Part shown: piece by piece, positions 17,356 through 25,673 of the stretch | Numbering within the stretch: position 1 is the first letter of the stretch | Layout: every line of letters begins with the position of its first letter | Translations under genes and position numbers: made by a program | DNA from: Brucella tritici | Lineage (GTDB): Bacteria; Pseudomonadota; Alphaproteobacteria; Rhizobiales; Rhizobiaceae | Assembly: GCF_008932295.1 (NCBI RefSeq) | Contig: NZ_WBWA01000001.1 | Coordinates: 248,001-312,000, forward strand | Reading direction: 5' to 3' | Length of the DNA: 64,000 nt | Notes under the pieces: model-generated | Database searches by the model: none | What the model was told of the DNA's origin: nothing | Seen by the model: only the letters and a program-made list of their open reading frames with translations

Positions 17356-17397
17356 GAGCATTTCCAGCAAAAGTGCGGCGCGGTTTTGCGCAGGATA
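17356..17397. repeat. Rhizobiales-type intergenic palindromic repeat
   Basis: GAGCATTTCCAGCAAAAGTG followed by CGGCGCGGTTTTGCGCAGGAT. It is the third copy of the element at 3331 and 4221, shorter and with two differences in the AAGCGG part. It separates the convergent phytase-like and CdsA-like genes and may serve as their terminator. Confidence 0.75.
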
Positions 17398-17398
17398 T

Positions 17399-18328
17399 TC
17401 AGGTCCAGAAATAGCGCACGATATGGAAGAAGACCGGGGCTGAAAAGACAAGGCTGTCGGCGCGGTCGAGCATACCGCCATGTCCTTCGATCATGTGGCC
17501 CCAGTCCTTCACGCCGCGATCGCGCTTGATGGCGGAAGCAACGAGCCCGCCGAAGAAGCCCATGATGCATGACGTCGCCGCAAGGGCACCCGCCTGAACC
17601 GGCGAAAACGGCGTCAGCCATGCAAGACCTGCCCCCAGAAGTGAGGCTGCGGCCACCCCGCCCACAAACCCTTCCCAGGTCTTGGATGGCGATATGCTGG
17701 GCGCGATGCGATGTTTTCCGAACAGCTTTCCGAAAATATATTGTAGCACATCGCTGCCCTGCACCGTGGCCACCAGAAACGCGATCAGCAGCAGCTTCTT
17801 GCCGTCAAAACCGGGAATATCCAGCGTCATCAGCGCGGGCACATGGCTTATGCAATAGACCGACAGCATAATGCCCCATTGCTGCTCGCTAATGCGCTCC
17901 AGAAAGCGCGACGTATCCCCTGAAAGGGCTGTCAGAACCGGCATGGCGAGGAAGCAATAGACCGGGATGAAGATGGAATAGAGCCCGTACCAGTCGATCC
18001 AGATCAGATAATATTGCACCGGAATGACCAGCAGGAACATGCCGAGCAGCACGCGGTGGTCGGCGCGTCGTGTCTGCGTCAGCGTCGCATATTCGCGCAA
18101 GGCGGCAAACGAGATCAGCGCGAACAGCACGATCACGCCACCCTTCCCGAACAGGAAGGCGATGCACATGGCCCCGACCATGATCCACCATGCCTTGATG
18201 CGGGCATTGAGATTGACCAGCGTGGACGAAAGCGGCTTCGGCGCGCGCCATGAAAGAACACCGGCAACGGCGCTTGCCGTTATCAGAACGCCCATGAGGC
18301 CAAGGAATAATCGGGTCGTTTCACTCAT
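17399..18328 (-). CDS. ynbB: CdsA-like phosphatidate cytidylyltransferase (YnbB homologue)
   Basis: A 309-residue integral membrane enzyme with about eight helices. It carries the full CDP-diacylglycerol synthase signature near the C terminus: SKTWEGFVGG, then KRDRGVKDWGHMIEGHGG and LDRADS. It would make CDP-diacylglycerol from phosphatidate and CTP. The ATG overlaps the stop of the acyltransferase gene. The gene order (cytidylyltransferase, acyltransferase, membrane protein, PAP2-phosphatase, hydrolase-methyltransferase, with a divergent CDP-alcohol transferase) matches E. coli ynbABCD plus additions. A second, housekeeping cdsA is expected elsewhere in the genome. Confidence 0.88.
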   Translation of the reverse strand: MSETTRLFLGLMGVLITASAVAGVLSWRAPKPLSSTLVNLNARIKAWWIMVGAMCIAFLFGKGGVIVLFALISFAALREYATLTQTRRADHRVLLGMFLLVIPVQYYLIWIDWYGLYSIFIPVYCFLAMPVLTALSGDTSRFLERISEQQWGIMLSVYCISHVPALMTLDIPGFDGKKLLLIAFLVATVQGSDVLQYIFGKLFGKHRIAPSISPSKTWEGFVGGVAAASLLGAGLAWLTPFSPVQAGALAATSCIMGFFGGLVASAIKRDRGVKDWGHMIEGHGGMLDRADSLVFSAPVFFHIVRYFWT

Positions 18329-18978
18329 GAGTGATTACCATTCTGAGGCTGAATATCGAGAAGGCTCTGGCGGGCGCGAGCGAGAAATTCCTTGCGGTCC
18401 TCGCCGTCGCCAAGCTGCACCGGCGCACCGAAAATGACACGGCAAAGAAGCGGCACCGGCAGCATGGCGCCCTTGGGCAGCACGCGCGACATGTTTTCGA
18501 TCCAGCACGGCACCAGTTCGACATCGGGGCGCGCCAGCGCCAGATTATAGATGCCGGAACGAAAGCGCAGCAGCGCTTCATCGGTCATGTTGCGCGTGCC
18601 TTCGGGAAAGATGATGAGCGAATGACCATCGGCCAGCGCCTTCAGCATCACTTCCATTGGGTCTTGCGTGCGTTCCACCCAGTTGCGTTCAACGAGTACA
18701 GTGCGCAACAGAACTTCGGCCATGAACTGGCGCACGCGGTTGCCCCGCCAGTAATCGGCACCAGCGACAGCACGGGTACGCGCGCGCTCTTCCTGATCAA
18801 GACAGGAGGAAAGCAGGATGAAATCGCCATGGCTTGTGTGATTGGCAAAATAGATACGCTGATTGCGCGAGGGACCAGTGCCGCTCCAGATTGGCCGCAC
18901 GCCGGTAATCCCGCGCGACAGGATTGCCAGAAAAGAACCGAAAATCGATTGCACCTGATGGCGGATCAGTTCCCGCAT
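18325..18978 (-). CDS. PlsC-type 1-acylglycerol-phosphate acyltransferase
   Basis: A 217-residue acyltransferase. The catalytic H(X4)D motif is NHTSHGDFI (about residues 55-63) and the substrate motif is FPEGTRN (about 131-137). It would transfer an acyl chain to lysophosphatidate or a related lysolipid at the membrane. I set the start at 18978 (MRELIRHQVQS); the open frame continues upstream but reads through the neighbouring membrane-protein gene. It overlaps the cytidylyltransferase gene by four bases and begins 2 bases after the preceding gene, so it is in the same operon, feeding phosphatidate to the CdsA-like enzyme. Confidence 0.85.
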   Translation of the reverse strand: MRELIRHQVQSIFGSFLAILSRGITGVRPIWSGTGPSRNQRIYFANHTSHGDFILLSSCLDQEERARTRAVAGADYWRGNRVRQFMAEVLLRTVLVERNWVERTQDPMEVMLKALADGHSLIIFPEGTRNMTDEALLRFRSGIYNLALARPDVELVPCWIENMSRVLPKGAMLPVPLLCRVIFGAPVQLGDGEDRKEFLARARQSLLDIQPQNGNHS

Positions 18979-18979
18979 G

Positions 18980-19411
18980 TCATAGCCCCCATCCCAATGG
19001 CTGACCCAATGGCACTGTGGCCAACAGAATGAAAAGCACGATACCAAGCCCCATGAAGAAACGCAGACGCCCCATGATCCGTCGCGAGCCTTCAATCCTT
19101 GCCGCAAGCGGACGGACGGCGCCGTCACTGGAACGCAGACCCATGCGCTCCAGAATATGATCCACTTCAGCAAGGCCGGTTTCACCGGAACTGGCGATCA
19201 ACCTGAAGAGCGCAGCATCGAACAGAAGATGCGCAGCGATACCCAGCACGATCAGTGCACTTACCAACAAAAGCGGCCAGATCAGCCAGAAGGCCAGATC
19301 ATGCGCCGGGCGCATGAAGGGTGCGACCGCAAGAAGAACGACTGCGAAAGCAATGCCGAGAAAGCCATTGCGGCGCAGAACAATTGCCATGGACGCTGCC
19401 GGAGGATTCAT
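18980..19411 (-). CDS. Small membrane protein of the lipid operon
   Basis: A 143-residue protein with two N-terminal membrane helices (about residues 15-35 and 42-66), a charged cytoplasmic region (about 70-110) and a C-terminal helix (about 118-136). I recognise no family. The start overlaps the stop of the PAP2/phosphatase gene by four bases and the stop lies 2 bases before the acyltransferase ATG, so translational coupling is likely. A supporting role in the lipid pathway is inferred from position alone. An upstream in-frame ATG would add 34 residues but lies in the upstream gene. Confidence 0.7.
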   Translation of the reverse strand: MNPPAASMAIVLRRNGFLGIAFAVVLLAVAPFMRPAHDLAFWLIWPLLLVSALIVLGIAAHLLFDAALFRLIASSGETGLAEVDHILERMGLRSSDGAVRPLAARIEGSRRIMGRLRFFMGLGIVLFILLATVPLGQPLGWGL

Positions 19412-20721
19412 GTCAGCTCCTCCGCCAATTGCAGATGCACCGGCCAGCCTTTTGCGCGGATCAGCGCTTCGGCTTCCCGCGCATTGGCGACACGCCCGGT
19501 AGAGACGAGCCATGTGACCGCAACTGTTGCGCTGCGTTGAAAACCAAGCGCGCAGCAGACAAGAACCGGGCCGTGGTTGCGTGCGGCTTCAACGGCATCG
19601 GCGGCCAGTTGCACTTTTTCGGAAGACGGCGCGACCAGATCAATCGTGCCAAAACTTTTCCATTCGATAGAATGGGGTGGCGGCACCATTTCAGCGGCAA
19701 GATCAATGACCGCCGCAAAGGATGAGAGTTCTGCGGCCTTTGGAAAACGCCCGAGAAACACCCCGTCGGCAAGCTCGATATGCGGCGGCAGCTTGCGTGT
19801 CCAGAACCGCACATTCAGCCGGGCAAAAAGCCGGTAGGGCCAGAGCAGCCAGCGGCTTGCGAGACTGACCGAACCATCTGTCTGCTTCTGGAAAATGCCA
19901 GCACCTGCACCGAAATAGCCAAAGGCCATGATGGCCAGTGCGGTTGCAGGCCAGAGCCAGAAAATCGCATAGCCGGTGACGGTCAGGCCATGGATGGCGA
20001 GTGCCAGAAACAGGATTGCACCCGTCAGATAGTAAAACCCGATCCTTCTGGCTTTGGGGTCTGATGTGAACTGAAAACCAGCGAGCGGTGAAGGACCGCT
20101 GCGCGGAAACAGCCACAAGGCAAACAGGCCAAGCAAAGCGCCTGCCGGAATATCGACCGCGTGGTGCTGATAGGTGGTCAGCACCGACAGACCGATCAGC
20201 AGACACCAGACATGCCAGACCACGCGCATGGTATCGCCCATCACGCGGCGCATCTGATCCCAGATGATAATCAGGAGCGCGATATGCAGCGAGGGCGCCT
20301 GATTGAAGGGTTTGTCGAAGCCGCCAAGCACATCGAACATAAAACCCGGAAGACCAGCCGTTGCCGGTTTTACGAAGGTTGCGGTCAACGGAAAAGCGAC
20401 GAAGCAGAGAACAGCGATGATCTGTGCCGTCAGATAGCGCTTTGCCAGCCGGTCCACCTGGTTCGGACTGTCATTGACGAACAGCGCAATCGCATAAAAC
20501 AGATTGACCGACCAATAGGGAACGATGCTCCAGGCGATAAACGGAACTTGGCTTTCCCATCCGAAAGCAAGGTTCGGCACATGGCCTTGCTGCGATGCGA
20601 GCCAGTTCGCCGTACCGTAGGTCAGGTAGAAAAAGGGCGCGAGAAACAGAAGCCAAAGGATCGCGCGACGGATCACAGGCCGCCGCGAAGATCCGTCAAG
20701 TTCCGTCAAATGCACTGTCAC
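19408..20721 (-). CDS. ynbD: PAP2 lipid phosphatase fused to dual-specificity phosphatase (YnbD homologue)
   Basis: A 437-residue fusion. The N-terminal two thirds is a multi-pass PAP2-type phosphatase with NQAPSLHIALL and TYQHHAVDIPAG, giving the PSxH and HxxxD motifs. The C-terminal third (about 300-437) is a dual-specificity/tyrosine phosphatase with the active loop LVCCALGFQRSA (C-X5-R). The start is a GTG that overlaps the preceding stop (GTGA). E. coli YnbD has the same arrangement. It would dephosphorylate a lipid phosphate, for example a phosphatidylglycerophosphate-like product, while the second phosphatase domain may act on a soluble or protein substrate. Confidence 0.85.
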   Translation of the reverse strand: MTVHLTELDGSSRRPVIRRAILWLLFLAPFFYLTYGTANWLASQQGHVPNLAFGWESQVPFIAWSIVPYWSVNLFYAIALFVNDSPNQVDRLAKRYLTAQIIAVLCFVAFPLTATFVKPATAGLPGFMFDVLGGFDKPFNQAPSLHIALLIIIWDQMRRVMGDTMRVVWHVWCLLIGLSVLTTYQHHAVDIPAGALLGLFALWLFPRSGPSPLAGFQFTSDPKARRIGFYYLTGAILFLALAIHGLTVTGYAIFWLWPATALAIMAFGYFGAGAGIFQKQTDGSVSLASRWLLWPYRLFARLNVRFWTRKLPPHIELADGVFLGRFPKAAELSSFAAVIDLAAEMVPPPHSIEWKSFGTIDLVAPSSEKVQLAADAVEAARNHGPVLVCCALGFQRSATVAVTWLVSTGRVANAREAEALIRAKGWPVHLQLAEELT

Positions 20722-22502
20722 GCTTCGCCGTCTCCCACCCGCTCCGCAATCGAGACGGTGAAAATGCCCCACTGATCGACGCGCTGTTCGATCTTGCGAT
20801 AACCCGCCTTCTCGACAAGCTGGTCCATCTCGCCCTGCGTGCGGCGGCGCATCACCCATGCCTCGCCGCCACGATGCGACGTCAGCGCCCGCGCGATCAT
20901 TTCGAGCTGCGGATGCCAAGGCTGGTTGGTGTAGATCAGCAATGAGCCGGGTTTCTGCACGCGGGCGAGCCCCGACAGCGAACGATTAATCAACGCATTA
21001 TCGGGGAAAAGTTCGTAAAGACCGGACACGATGGCGAGGTCCGGCTGCGGCGTGACCGCTGCGAGGCTTTCCTCGTTGAATGCGTCACCCTCTTCCATAT
21101 GGGCAATCGCCTCCAGCCCGCGATCCCGGATGAGCTTGTTGCCCGCCAGTACGTTGATCGGCGAATAATCGCGCAGGTGAATGCTGTCCGGCATGTCTTC
21201 CGCACGCACCACCGCATCGATGACATAGCGGCCATGGCCGCAGGCAATGTCGAGAATATTGGTCGAGCGGCCCTCGCTTTTGAGCCGTTTGATCGCCGCA
21301 CCGATCAGTTCTTCCAGATGCACCTTGCGCTGGCGGATACCACGCCAGCCGGTAGCTTCCAGAAACTGTTTGTCGATGAGCTTGCCGCCCGGCCCAAGGC
21401 CGCGTGCTTCATTCTCATAGACGTAATCAAGCGTCGAACCGGAATCGAAGCCGGTGCGCTTGCCGACTTTCAACCCTTCCGAAAACAACGCACCGAAGGC
21501 TATCGAAGCGCGTGTCGATGCCCAGTAAAGCCCCTGTGCCGTCAAAAGCGGCAGCGGGCTCGACAACCGGTCGGCCTCGTCGCGCGTGTGGCCGGCAATA
21601 TGCGCTTCGGTCAGATCGGCGCGCTGCGGCTTTTCTGCAAAACGGGCCTCGATGAAATCATGAATGAGTTCGATTGCCGGTTTGCGATCCCGTTCGCCGA
21701 GCGTGTCGTGATAGAACCCTTTCAGAACATGCCGCTCCTTGATGCGGCTGCCGAGATTCTCGAAGAAGCGATGTTGCGGCGCGGGACGCACGACAAAATC
21801 GCTGCCGGAAATAAGCAGTTGCGTCGGAACGGTAATCGCCCGCGCATCGTCCACCACGCGCTTTGCCGTCTCATAGAGTTGCAGCAGGATATGCGATGCG
21901 ATGGGCCGTGTGATCAGCGGATCGGTGCGATAGGATTCGATGCGCTCCGGATCATGGGTCAGGAATTGCGGCTTGACGTATGAATTGACGTAGAACGTGC
22001 CCTTCAGCTTCTGCCACAGGCCGATGCCTTCCTTGGCGAATGGCACATAGAGCTTGATGTCGAAAGCGGGCGAAGCCAGCACCAGCGCCCGAATATTCGG
22101 CGCATAATCATGCACCCAGGCCGCAGCCAGAACCGCGCCGACACTCTGCGCGATGATTGCCACGTCCTCGATGGCCGTGCCGGTTTCCTGACGGATATGG
22201 GTGACAAAACTGTCGAGGTCGCGGATCGACGCGCCGAAGGACGGCGAGAAGCCGCGCACGCCCGGCGACTGGCCGTGGCCGCGTGCATCCCATGCGTAGA
22301 AGGCGTAGTCGTCCAGTCCCAGCTCATCGACGAGGTGCGCGACGCGTCCGCTGTGTTCATGGCCGCGATGTAGCAGGACGATCACGCCTTTCGGCTTGTC
22401 GGAGAGTGACGGCCAGAAACGGTAGAACAGCGACGTGCCGTCATGGGTGACGAACTGGCTTTCCTGCGCCGCGCGATGCCGGTTTTTTGCGTGCTCGTTC
22501 AT
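20718..22502 (-). CDS. ynbC: Bifunctional alpha/beta hydrolase - SAM methyltransferase (YnbC homologue)
   Basis: A 594-residue protein in two parts. Residues about 1-310 are a serine hydrolase resembling monoacylglycerol lipases, with LLHRGHEHSG and the nucleophile elbow IIAQSVGAVLA. Residues about 390-590 are a class I methyltransferase with the SAM loop ILDIACGHGRYVIDA. It probably processes a lipid headgroup or acyl chain; the true reaction is unknown for E. coli YnbC as well. The ATG follows GAGGGGATGGC, and it is the first gene of the minus-strand lipid operon. The 22503-22643 gap holds the divergent promoters. Confidence 0.87.
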   Translation of the reverse strand: MNEHAKNRHRAAQESQFVTHDGTSLFYRFWPSLSDKPKGVIVLLHRGHEHSGRVAHLVDELGLDDYAFYAWDARGHGQSPGVRGFSPSFGASIRDLDSFVTHIRQETGTAIEDVAIIAQSVGAVLAAAWVHDYAPNIRALVLASPAFDIKLYVPFAKEGIGLWQKLKGTFYVNSYVKPQFLTHDPERIESYRTDPLITRPIASHILLQLYETAKRVVDDARAITVPTQLLISGSDFVVRPAPQHRFFENLGSRIKERHVLKGFYHDTLGERDRKPAIELIHDFIEARFAEKPQRADLTEAHIAGHTRDEADRLSSPLPLLTAQGLYWASTRASIAFGALFSEGLKVGKRTGFDSGSTLDYVYENEARGLGPGGKLIDKQFLEATGWRGIRQRKVHLEELIGAAIKRLKSEGRSTNILDIACGHGRYVIDAVVRAEDMPDSIHLRDYSPINVLAGNKLIRDRGLEAIAHMEEGDAFNEESLAAVTPQPDLAIVSGLYELFPDNALINRSLSGLARVQKPGSLLIYTNQPWHPQLEMIARALTSHRGGEAWVMRRRTQGEMDQLVEKAGYRKIEQRVDQWGIFTVSIAERVGDGEA

Positions 22503-22643
22503 GCCATCCCCTCTCCAGATGTTTCCTCATGGGACAATTGCCCCCAATTTCTATTGAGTGAAACAAAATGTTTGAATAAACGAGCTGGAGCGAACCGCAA
22601 ATAGCTGTTCAATACTTATTCTTCGTTTCCCAAGAGATTCTTG

Positions 22644-23249
22644 ATGTCGGTTTATCAACTCAAGTCGCGTTTCCAGAATTTACTGAGACCTCTTGTCGTG
22701 CGACTTGCCGCAGGCGGTGTAACGGCCAATCAGGTTACAGTCGCCGCCGCGCTCGTCTCGATCATACTTGGCGCTTTTCTGGCGTGGAGCGGAAATGCGG
22801 CATGGTTTGCACTCGTCCCGATCTGGCTGTTTCTGCGCATGGCGCTGAACGCCGTCGATGGAATGCTGGCGCGCGAACACGGACAGAAATCGACGCTCGG
22901 CGCCTATCTCAACGAGATTGGAGACGTTGTTTCCGATGCTGCCCTTTATGCGCCTTTCGCGATCATCGCGCCGTTCACCGGCCTATGGATTTTCGCGATT
23001 ATCTTTCTCGCCACCCTGACGGAATTTGCAGGCGTTGCCGGTGCGTCCGTGGGTGCAAGCCGCCGCTATGACGGCCCGATGGGCAAGAGCGACCGCGCTG
23101 TGGTCTTTGGCGTGCTCGGCACGTGGATTGCCATTGATGGCATTCTGCCACAATGGATTTTCTGGCTGCAGCCGCTCCTTTGCCTGCTTCTGGTCGTAAC
23201 CACTGTCAAGCGCATCACAAACGGCATAAACGAAGCAAAGAGCGGGTAA
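22644..23249 (+). CDS. ynbA: CDP-alcohol phosphatidyltransferase-like protein (YnbA homologue)
   Basis: A 201-residue membrane protein of the CDP-alcohol phosphatidyltransferase family. The family motif D-xx-DG-xx-AR-x8-G-xxx-D-xxx-D is present but altered: Asn69 and Asn90 replace the first and third Asp, while Asp72 and Asp94 are kept (block NAVDGMLARE ... LGAYLNEIGD). As I recall it, E. coli YnbA has the same Asn substitutions, so this is a subfamily trait. It would join a CDP-lipid made by the YnbB-like protein to an unknown alcohol. It is divergent to the other five lipid genes. ATG at 22644 was chosen; a TTG lies one codon upstream. Confidence 0.85.
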   Translation: MSVYQLKSRFQNLLRPLVVRLAAGGVTANQVTVAAALVSIILGAFLAWSGNAAWFALVPIWLFLRMALNAVDGMLAREHGQKSTLGAYLNEIGDVVSDAALYAPFAIIAPFTGLWIFAIIFLATLTEFAGVAGASVGASRRYDGPMGKSDRAVVFGVLGTWIAIDGILPQWIFWLQPLLCLLLVVTTVKRITNGINEAKSG

Positions 23250-23330
23250 AACGGCTTTCCGGTACTGGTATTGACGCAATTAGGGCCTATGTTGGTCCAT
23301 TCAATTCCAGCTCAATCGGAGGCCATGCCA

Positions 23331-23645
23331 ATGAAGAAAGCTAAGACTGCTTTTCTGTTTGCGGGCATATTCGCATTTTCATCCGCGTTCAGCCCGGTGC
23401 TGGCTGCCAGCAATGGCAGCTCGAAACAAAGGGCGAAGGAAGTCACTGCTGTCGTCAACGCCGTCGCGCAGAAAATGCCCGATCAGCCGATCAATACGGT
23501 GATGTATATCCGCTCCAACAATTTCGAGGTTCTGGCAGGCGACTGCACGGTGCGCGCGCATATCGTCTCGTCGGGACACAAGGCGAAAAGCAGCTCTCCC
23601 GACAAGATCAAGGTCAGGCTCAACAAGCGGCGTTGTGCACGCTAA
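23331..23645 (+). CDS. Small secreted protein of unknown function
   Basis: A 104-residue protein with a signal peptide (about residues 1-26, ending SPVLA) and a basic mature part with two cysteines (ISSxx region GDCTV and the C-terminal RRCAR), which could form one disulfide. The ATG at 23331 lies 8 bases after GGAGG; an ATG two codons upstream is too close to the ribosome site. No family recognised. Its stop overlaps the stop of the convergent LysR gene by four bases. Confidence 0.65.
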   Translation: MKKAKTAFLFAGIFAFSSAFSPVLAASNGSSKQRAKEVTAVVNAVAQKMPDQPINTVMYIRSNNFEVLAGDCTVRAHIVSSGHKAKSSSPDKIKVRLNKRRCAR

Positions 23646-24553
23646 TTCCCGTTGAGTTGAGACTTTGCAACCGTCTTGACCGCCCAATCCGCGAAGACGC
23701 GGAGACGGTTGCTGAGGTGCCTGTTGGGTGGATAGACCAGATAGATCGGCATCGGCTCAATCTCCCACTCCTGCAGGACTGGGCGTAACGTGCCGTTTTC
23801 GATGTCATCCTTCACCATGAACAAGGGCGCCTGCACCACGCCGAGCCCTGCCCGCGCGGCAGCGAGATAAGTGGTCGATTCGTTCGCTGCCACGACATAG
23901 CGCCCGTTGACCTCGATTGCCTCCGTCCCCTTTTTGAAACGGAACGGCATCTGCTGGCCAGTCGATGGGCGGAAATAGCCGACCACTGTGCAGTTCCTGC
24001 CGAGATCGGAAGGATGCAGCGGCGTGGAACAACGGTCGAGATATTCGGCGGAAGCACAGGCGATGAAATGCATGTCACCGATGCGGCGCGCAATCAGCGA
24101 CTGGTCGGTCAGCTCGCCGATGCGAATGGCGCAATCGACATTTTCCGCCACATAATCGACAGGCCGGTCCGATACGCCGAGATCGATCTGGATATCGGGA
24201 TAACGCTGGTGAAACTCGATCAGCGCCGGAATGATGATGAGATTGGCGACCGCGCTCGCCATTTCAACGCGCAGGCGGCCCTTGGGCAAGGTCTGGGCGC
24301 TCGACAGGCTGCCGTCCAGCTCCGCAAGATCGGCCAGCAATCGTGCGGCGCGCTCATAGTAAAGTGCGCCATCCGGTGTTACGAGAACACGGCGGGTCGT
24401 ACGATTGAGGAGTTTTGTACGAAGATGGGCTTCCAATCCCTGGATAAGATTGCTGATCGTTGCCTTGGGCATATTGAGCGAGGTGGACGCGCGCGTGAAG
24501 TTCCCGGTTTCAACAACCCGGAGAAAGGCGCGCATGGCCGAGAGCTGGTCCAT
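23642..24553 (-). CDS. LysR family transcriptional regulator
   Basis: A 303-residue LysR regulator. The N-terminal helix-turn-helix is [20 protein letters not shown] followed by [21 protein letters not shown], and the C-terminal effector domain (about 90-295) contains the usual [20 protein letters not shown] segment. I set the start at the conserved [10 protein letters not shown]; a TTG 45 bases upstream is in frame. No clear ribosome site is visible. It is divergent to the hydrolase-like gene at 24680, and the 24554-24679 gap is AT-rich, so that gene is the likely target. Confidence 0.88.
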   Translation of the reverse strand: MDQLSAMRAFLRVVETGNFTRASTSLNMPKATISNLIQGLEAHLRTKLLNRTTRRVLVTPDGALYYERAARLLADLAELDGSLSSAQTLPKGRLRVEMASAVANLIIIPALIEFHQRYPDIQIDLGVSDRPVDYVAENVDCAIRIGELTDQSLIARRIGDMHFIACASAEYLDRCSTPLHPSDLGRNCTVVGYFRPSTGQQMPFRFKKGTEAIEVNGRYVVAANESTTYLAAARAGLGVVQAPLFMVKDDIENGTLRPVLQEWEIEPMPIYLVYPPNRHLSNRLRVFADWAVKTVAKSQLNGN

Positions 24554-24679
24554 TATCAAAAAGCCGTCATTGTTCGAGATTCTGGACAGTGTAACCAATT
24601 ATAGGGGACTATTCCAGTCTATAGACAATGCTAATATCTGACCATGGCGGTTTGCCGCTATACATGAAGGCCAAGAAAG

Positions 24680-25519
24680 ATGTGCGAGAAGTTTACGGTT
24701 GAGACATTGCAGGTTCATGGGCAAGCCCATGGGCAGGCTGGTAACACCAACTGCACGGCGCGCATTTATAGGGGCGCCAAATTGCTCTCTCCGCCGCCGG
24801 TGGTGTTGCACCTTCACGGTGGTGCTTTCTCGGTCAACTGCCTTGGTGACTGCGAGCGTGTTGCCGAAACACTTGCCGAGGCAGGTGCGGTGGTCGTGTC
24901 GCCGGAATATTCGTCGGCCTGTCTCAACCCGTTCCCGGCGGCGCTTGAGATAGCCTACTCCATTCTGACTTTGATGCGCGAGCGTTGCCCTGAATTTGCG
25001 CACAAGAAGTCGATGCTGTTCGTCGCCGGTGAAGAGGCGGGCGGTAATATTGCTGCCGGCGTGGCCCTCATGGCGCGCGATCAATATCTGACCGATCTCA
25101 AGGGTCAGATACTGCTTTCGCCCATGCTCGACCCCTGCCTCGCCACGGCGTCTTTCCGCAAATACTGCCCGGAAAGCGCCGTCCAGACGATGTCGGATGG
25201 CTGGCAGCATTATCTGGGCGAGTGCGCGGGTTTCACCCACCCCTATGCTGCGCCCGCCCTGTGTACGCGTCTTGCTGGTCTGGCACCCACTTTGCTTGTC
25301 ACCAGCGCCCAATGCCCGATGCGCGATGAAACGCAGGCCTATGCCGAGCGTCTCCGTCAGGCGGGCGTGAAGGTTCAGTCTCATGTCCTGCCCGGAAAAG
25401 CCGGCTGGATAGCCGAAAACAAGGTGGCGAACACCGACTGGTCGCCACAGGAACATAAACTTATCGACCTGTTTTCCGATTTCTTCCGGCAGGCAGGAGC
25501 AAAGCCAATCGCAGCATAA
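24680..25519 (+). CDS. Alpha/beta-hydrolase fold protein lacking catalytic Ser and His
   Basis: A 279-residue protein of the hormone-sensitive-lipase-like esterase family. The oxyanion motif HLHGGAF (44-50) and the acid region CPMRDE (Asp216) are intact. The nucleophile motif, normally GDSAGG, reads GEEAGG (117-122), so Glu119 stands where Ser should be. The position of the catalytic His, normally GxHGF, reads GKAGW, so Ala241 replaces His. The rest of the fold is well kept and the frame is open, which suggests a selected non-enzymatic role such as binding or signalling rather than decay. A divergent LysR gene probably regulates it. Confidence 0.78.
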   Translation: MCEKFTVETLQVHGQAHGQAGNTNCTARIYRGAKLLSPPPVVLHLHGGAFSVNCLGDCERVAETLAEAGAVVVSPEYSSACLNPFPAALEIAYSILTLMRERCPEFAHKKSMLFVAGEEAGGNIAAGVALMARDQYLTDLKGQILLSPMLDPCLATASFRKYCPESAVQTMSDGWQHYLGECAGFTHPYAAPALCTRLAGLAPTLLVTSAQCPMRDETQAYAERLRQAGVKVQSHVLPGKAGWIAENKVANTDWSPQEHKLIDLFSDFFRQAGAKPIAA

Positions 25520-25580
25520 CATCAGTTTTAAAGTCCTCCCAAGCTTTGATCTGGTGCTCACATTGAAGCCGGCCCCCACC

Positions 25581-25608
25581 GGTTAGAGCGAAGCTCTAAC
25601 CTCTTTTA
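25581..25608 (+). terminator. Intrinsic terminator after the hydrolase-like gene
   Basis: GGTTAGAGC-GAA-GCTCTAACC forms a perfect 9-base-pair stem with a 3-base loop, followed by TCTTTTATT. It ends the hydrolase-like transcript before the RND genes. Confidence 0.7.
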
Positions 25609-25614
25609 TTGAAA

Positions 25615-25657
25615 GCATAATCTGACCGATCCTCGTTCCACTCCGGTCGGATTATGC
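25615..25657. repeat. Palindromic element upstream of the RND adaptor
   Basis: GCATAATCTGACCG and CGGTCGGATTATGC pair with one mismatch around a 15-base loop. It ends about 16 bases before the adaptor ATG, directly before the ribosome site AGGAGATACAACA. It could be a repressor target or a Rhizobiales intergenic repeat; the sequence alone does not decide. Confidence 0.5.
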
Positions 25658-25673
25658 TCCAGGAGATACAACA

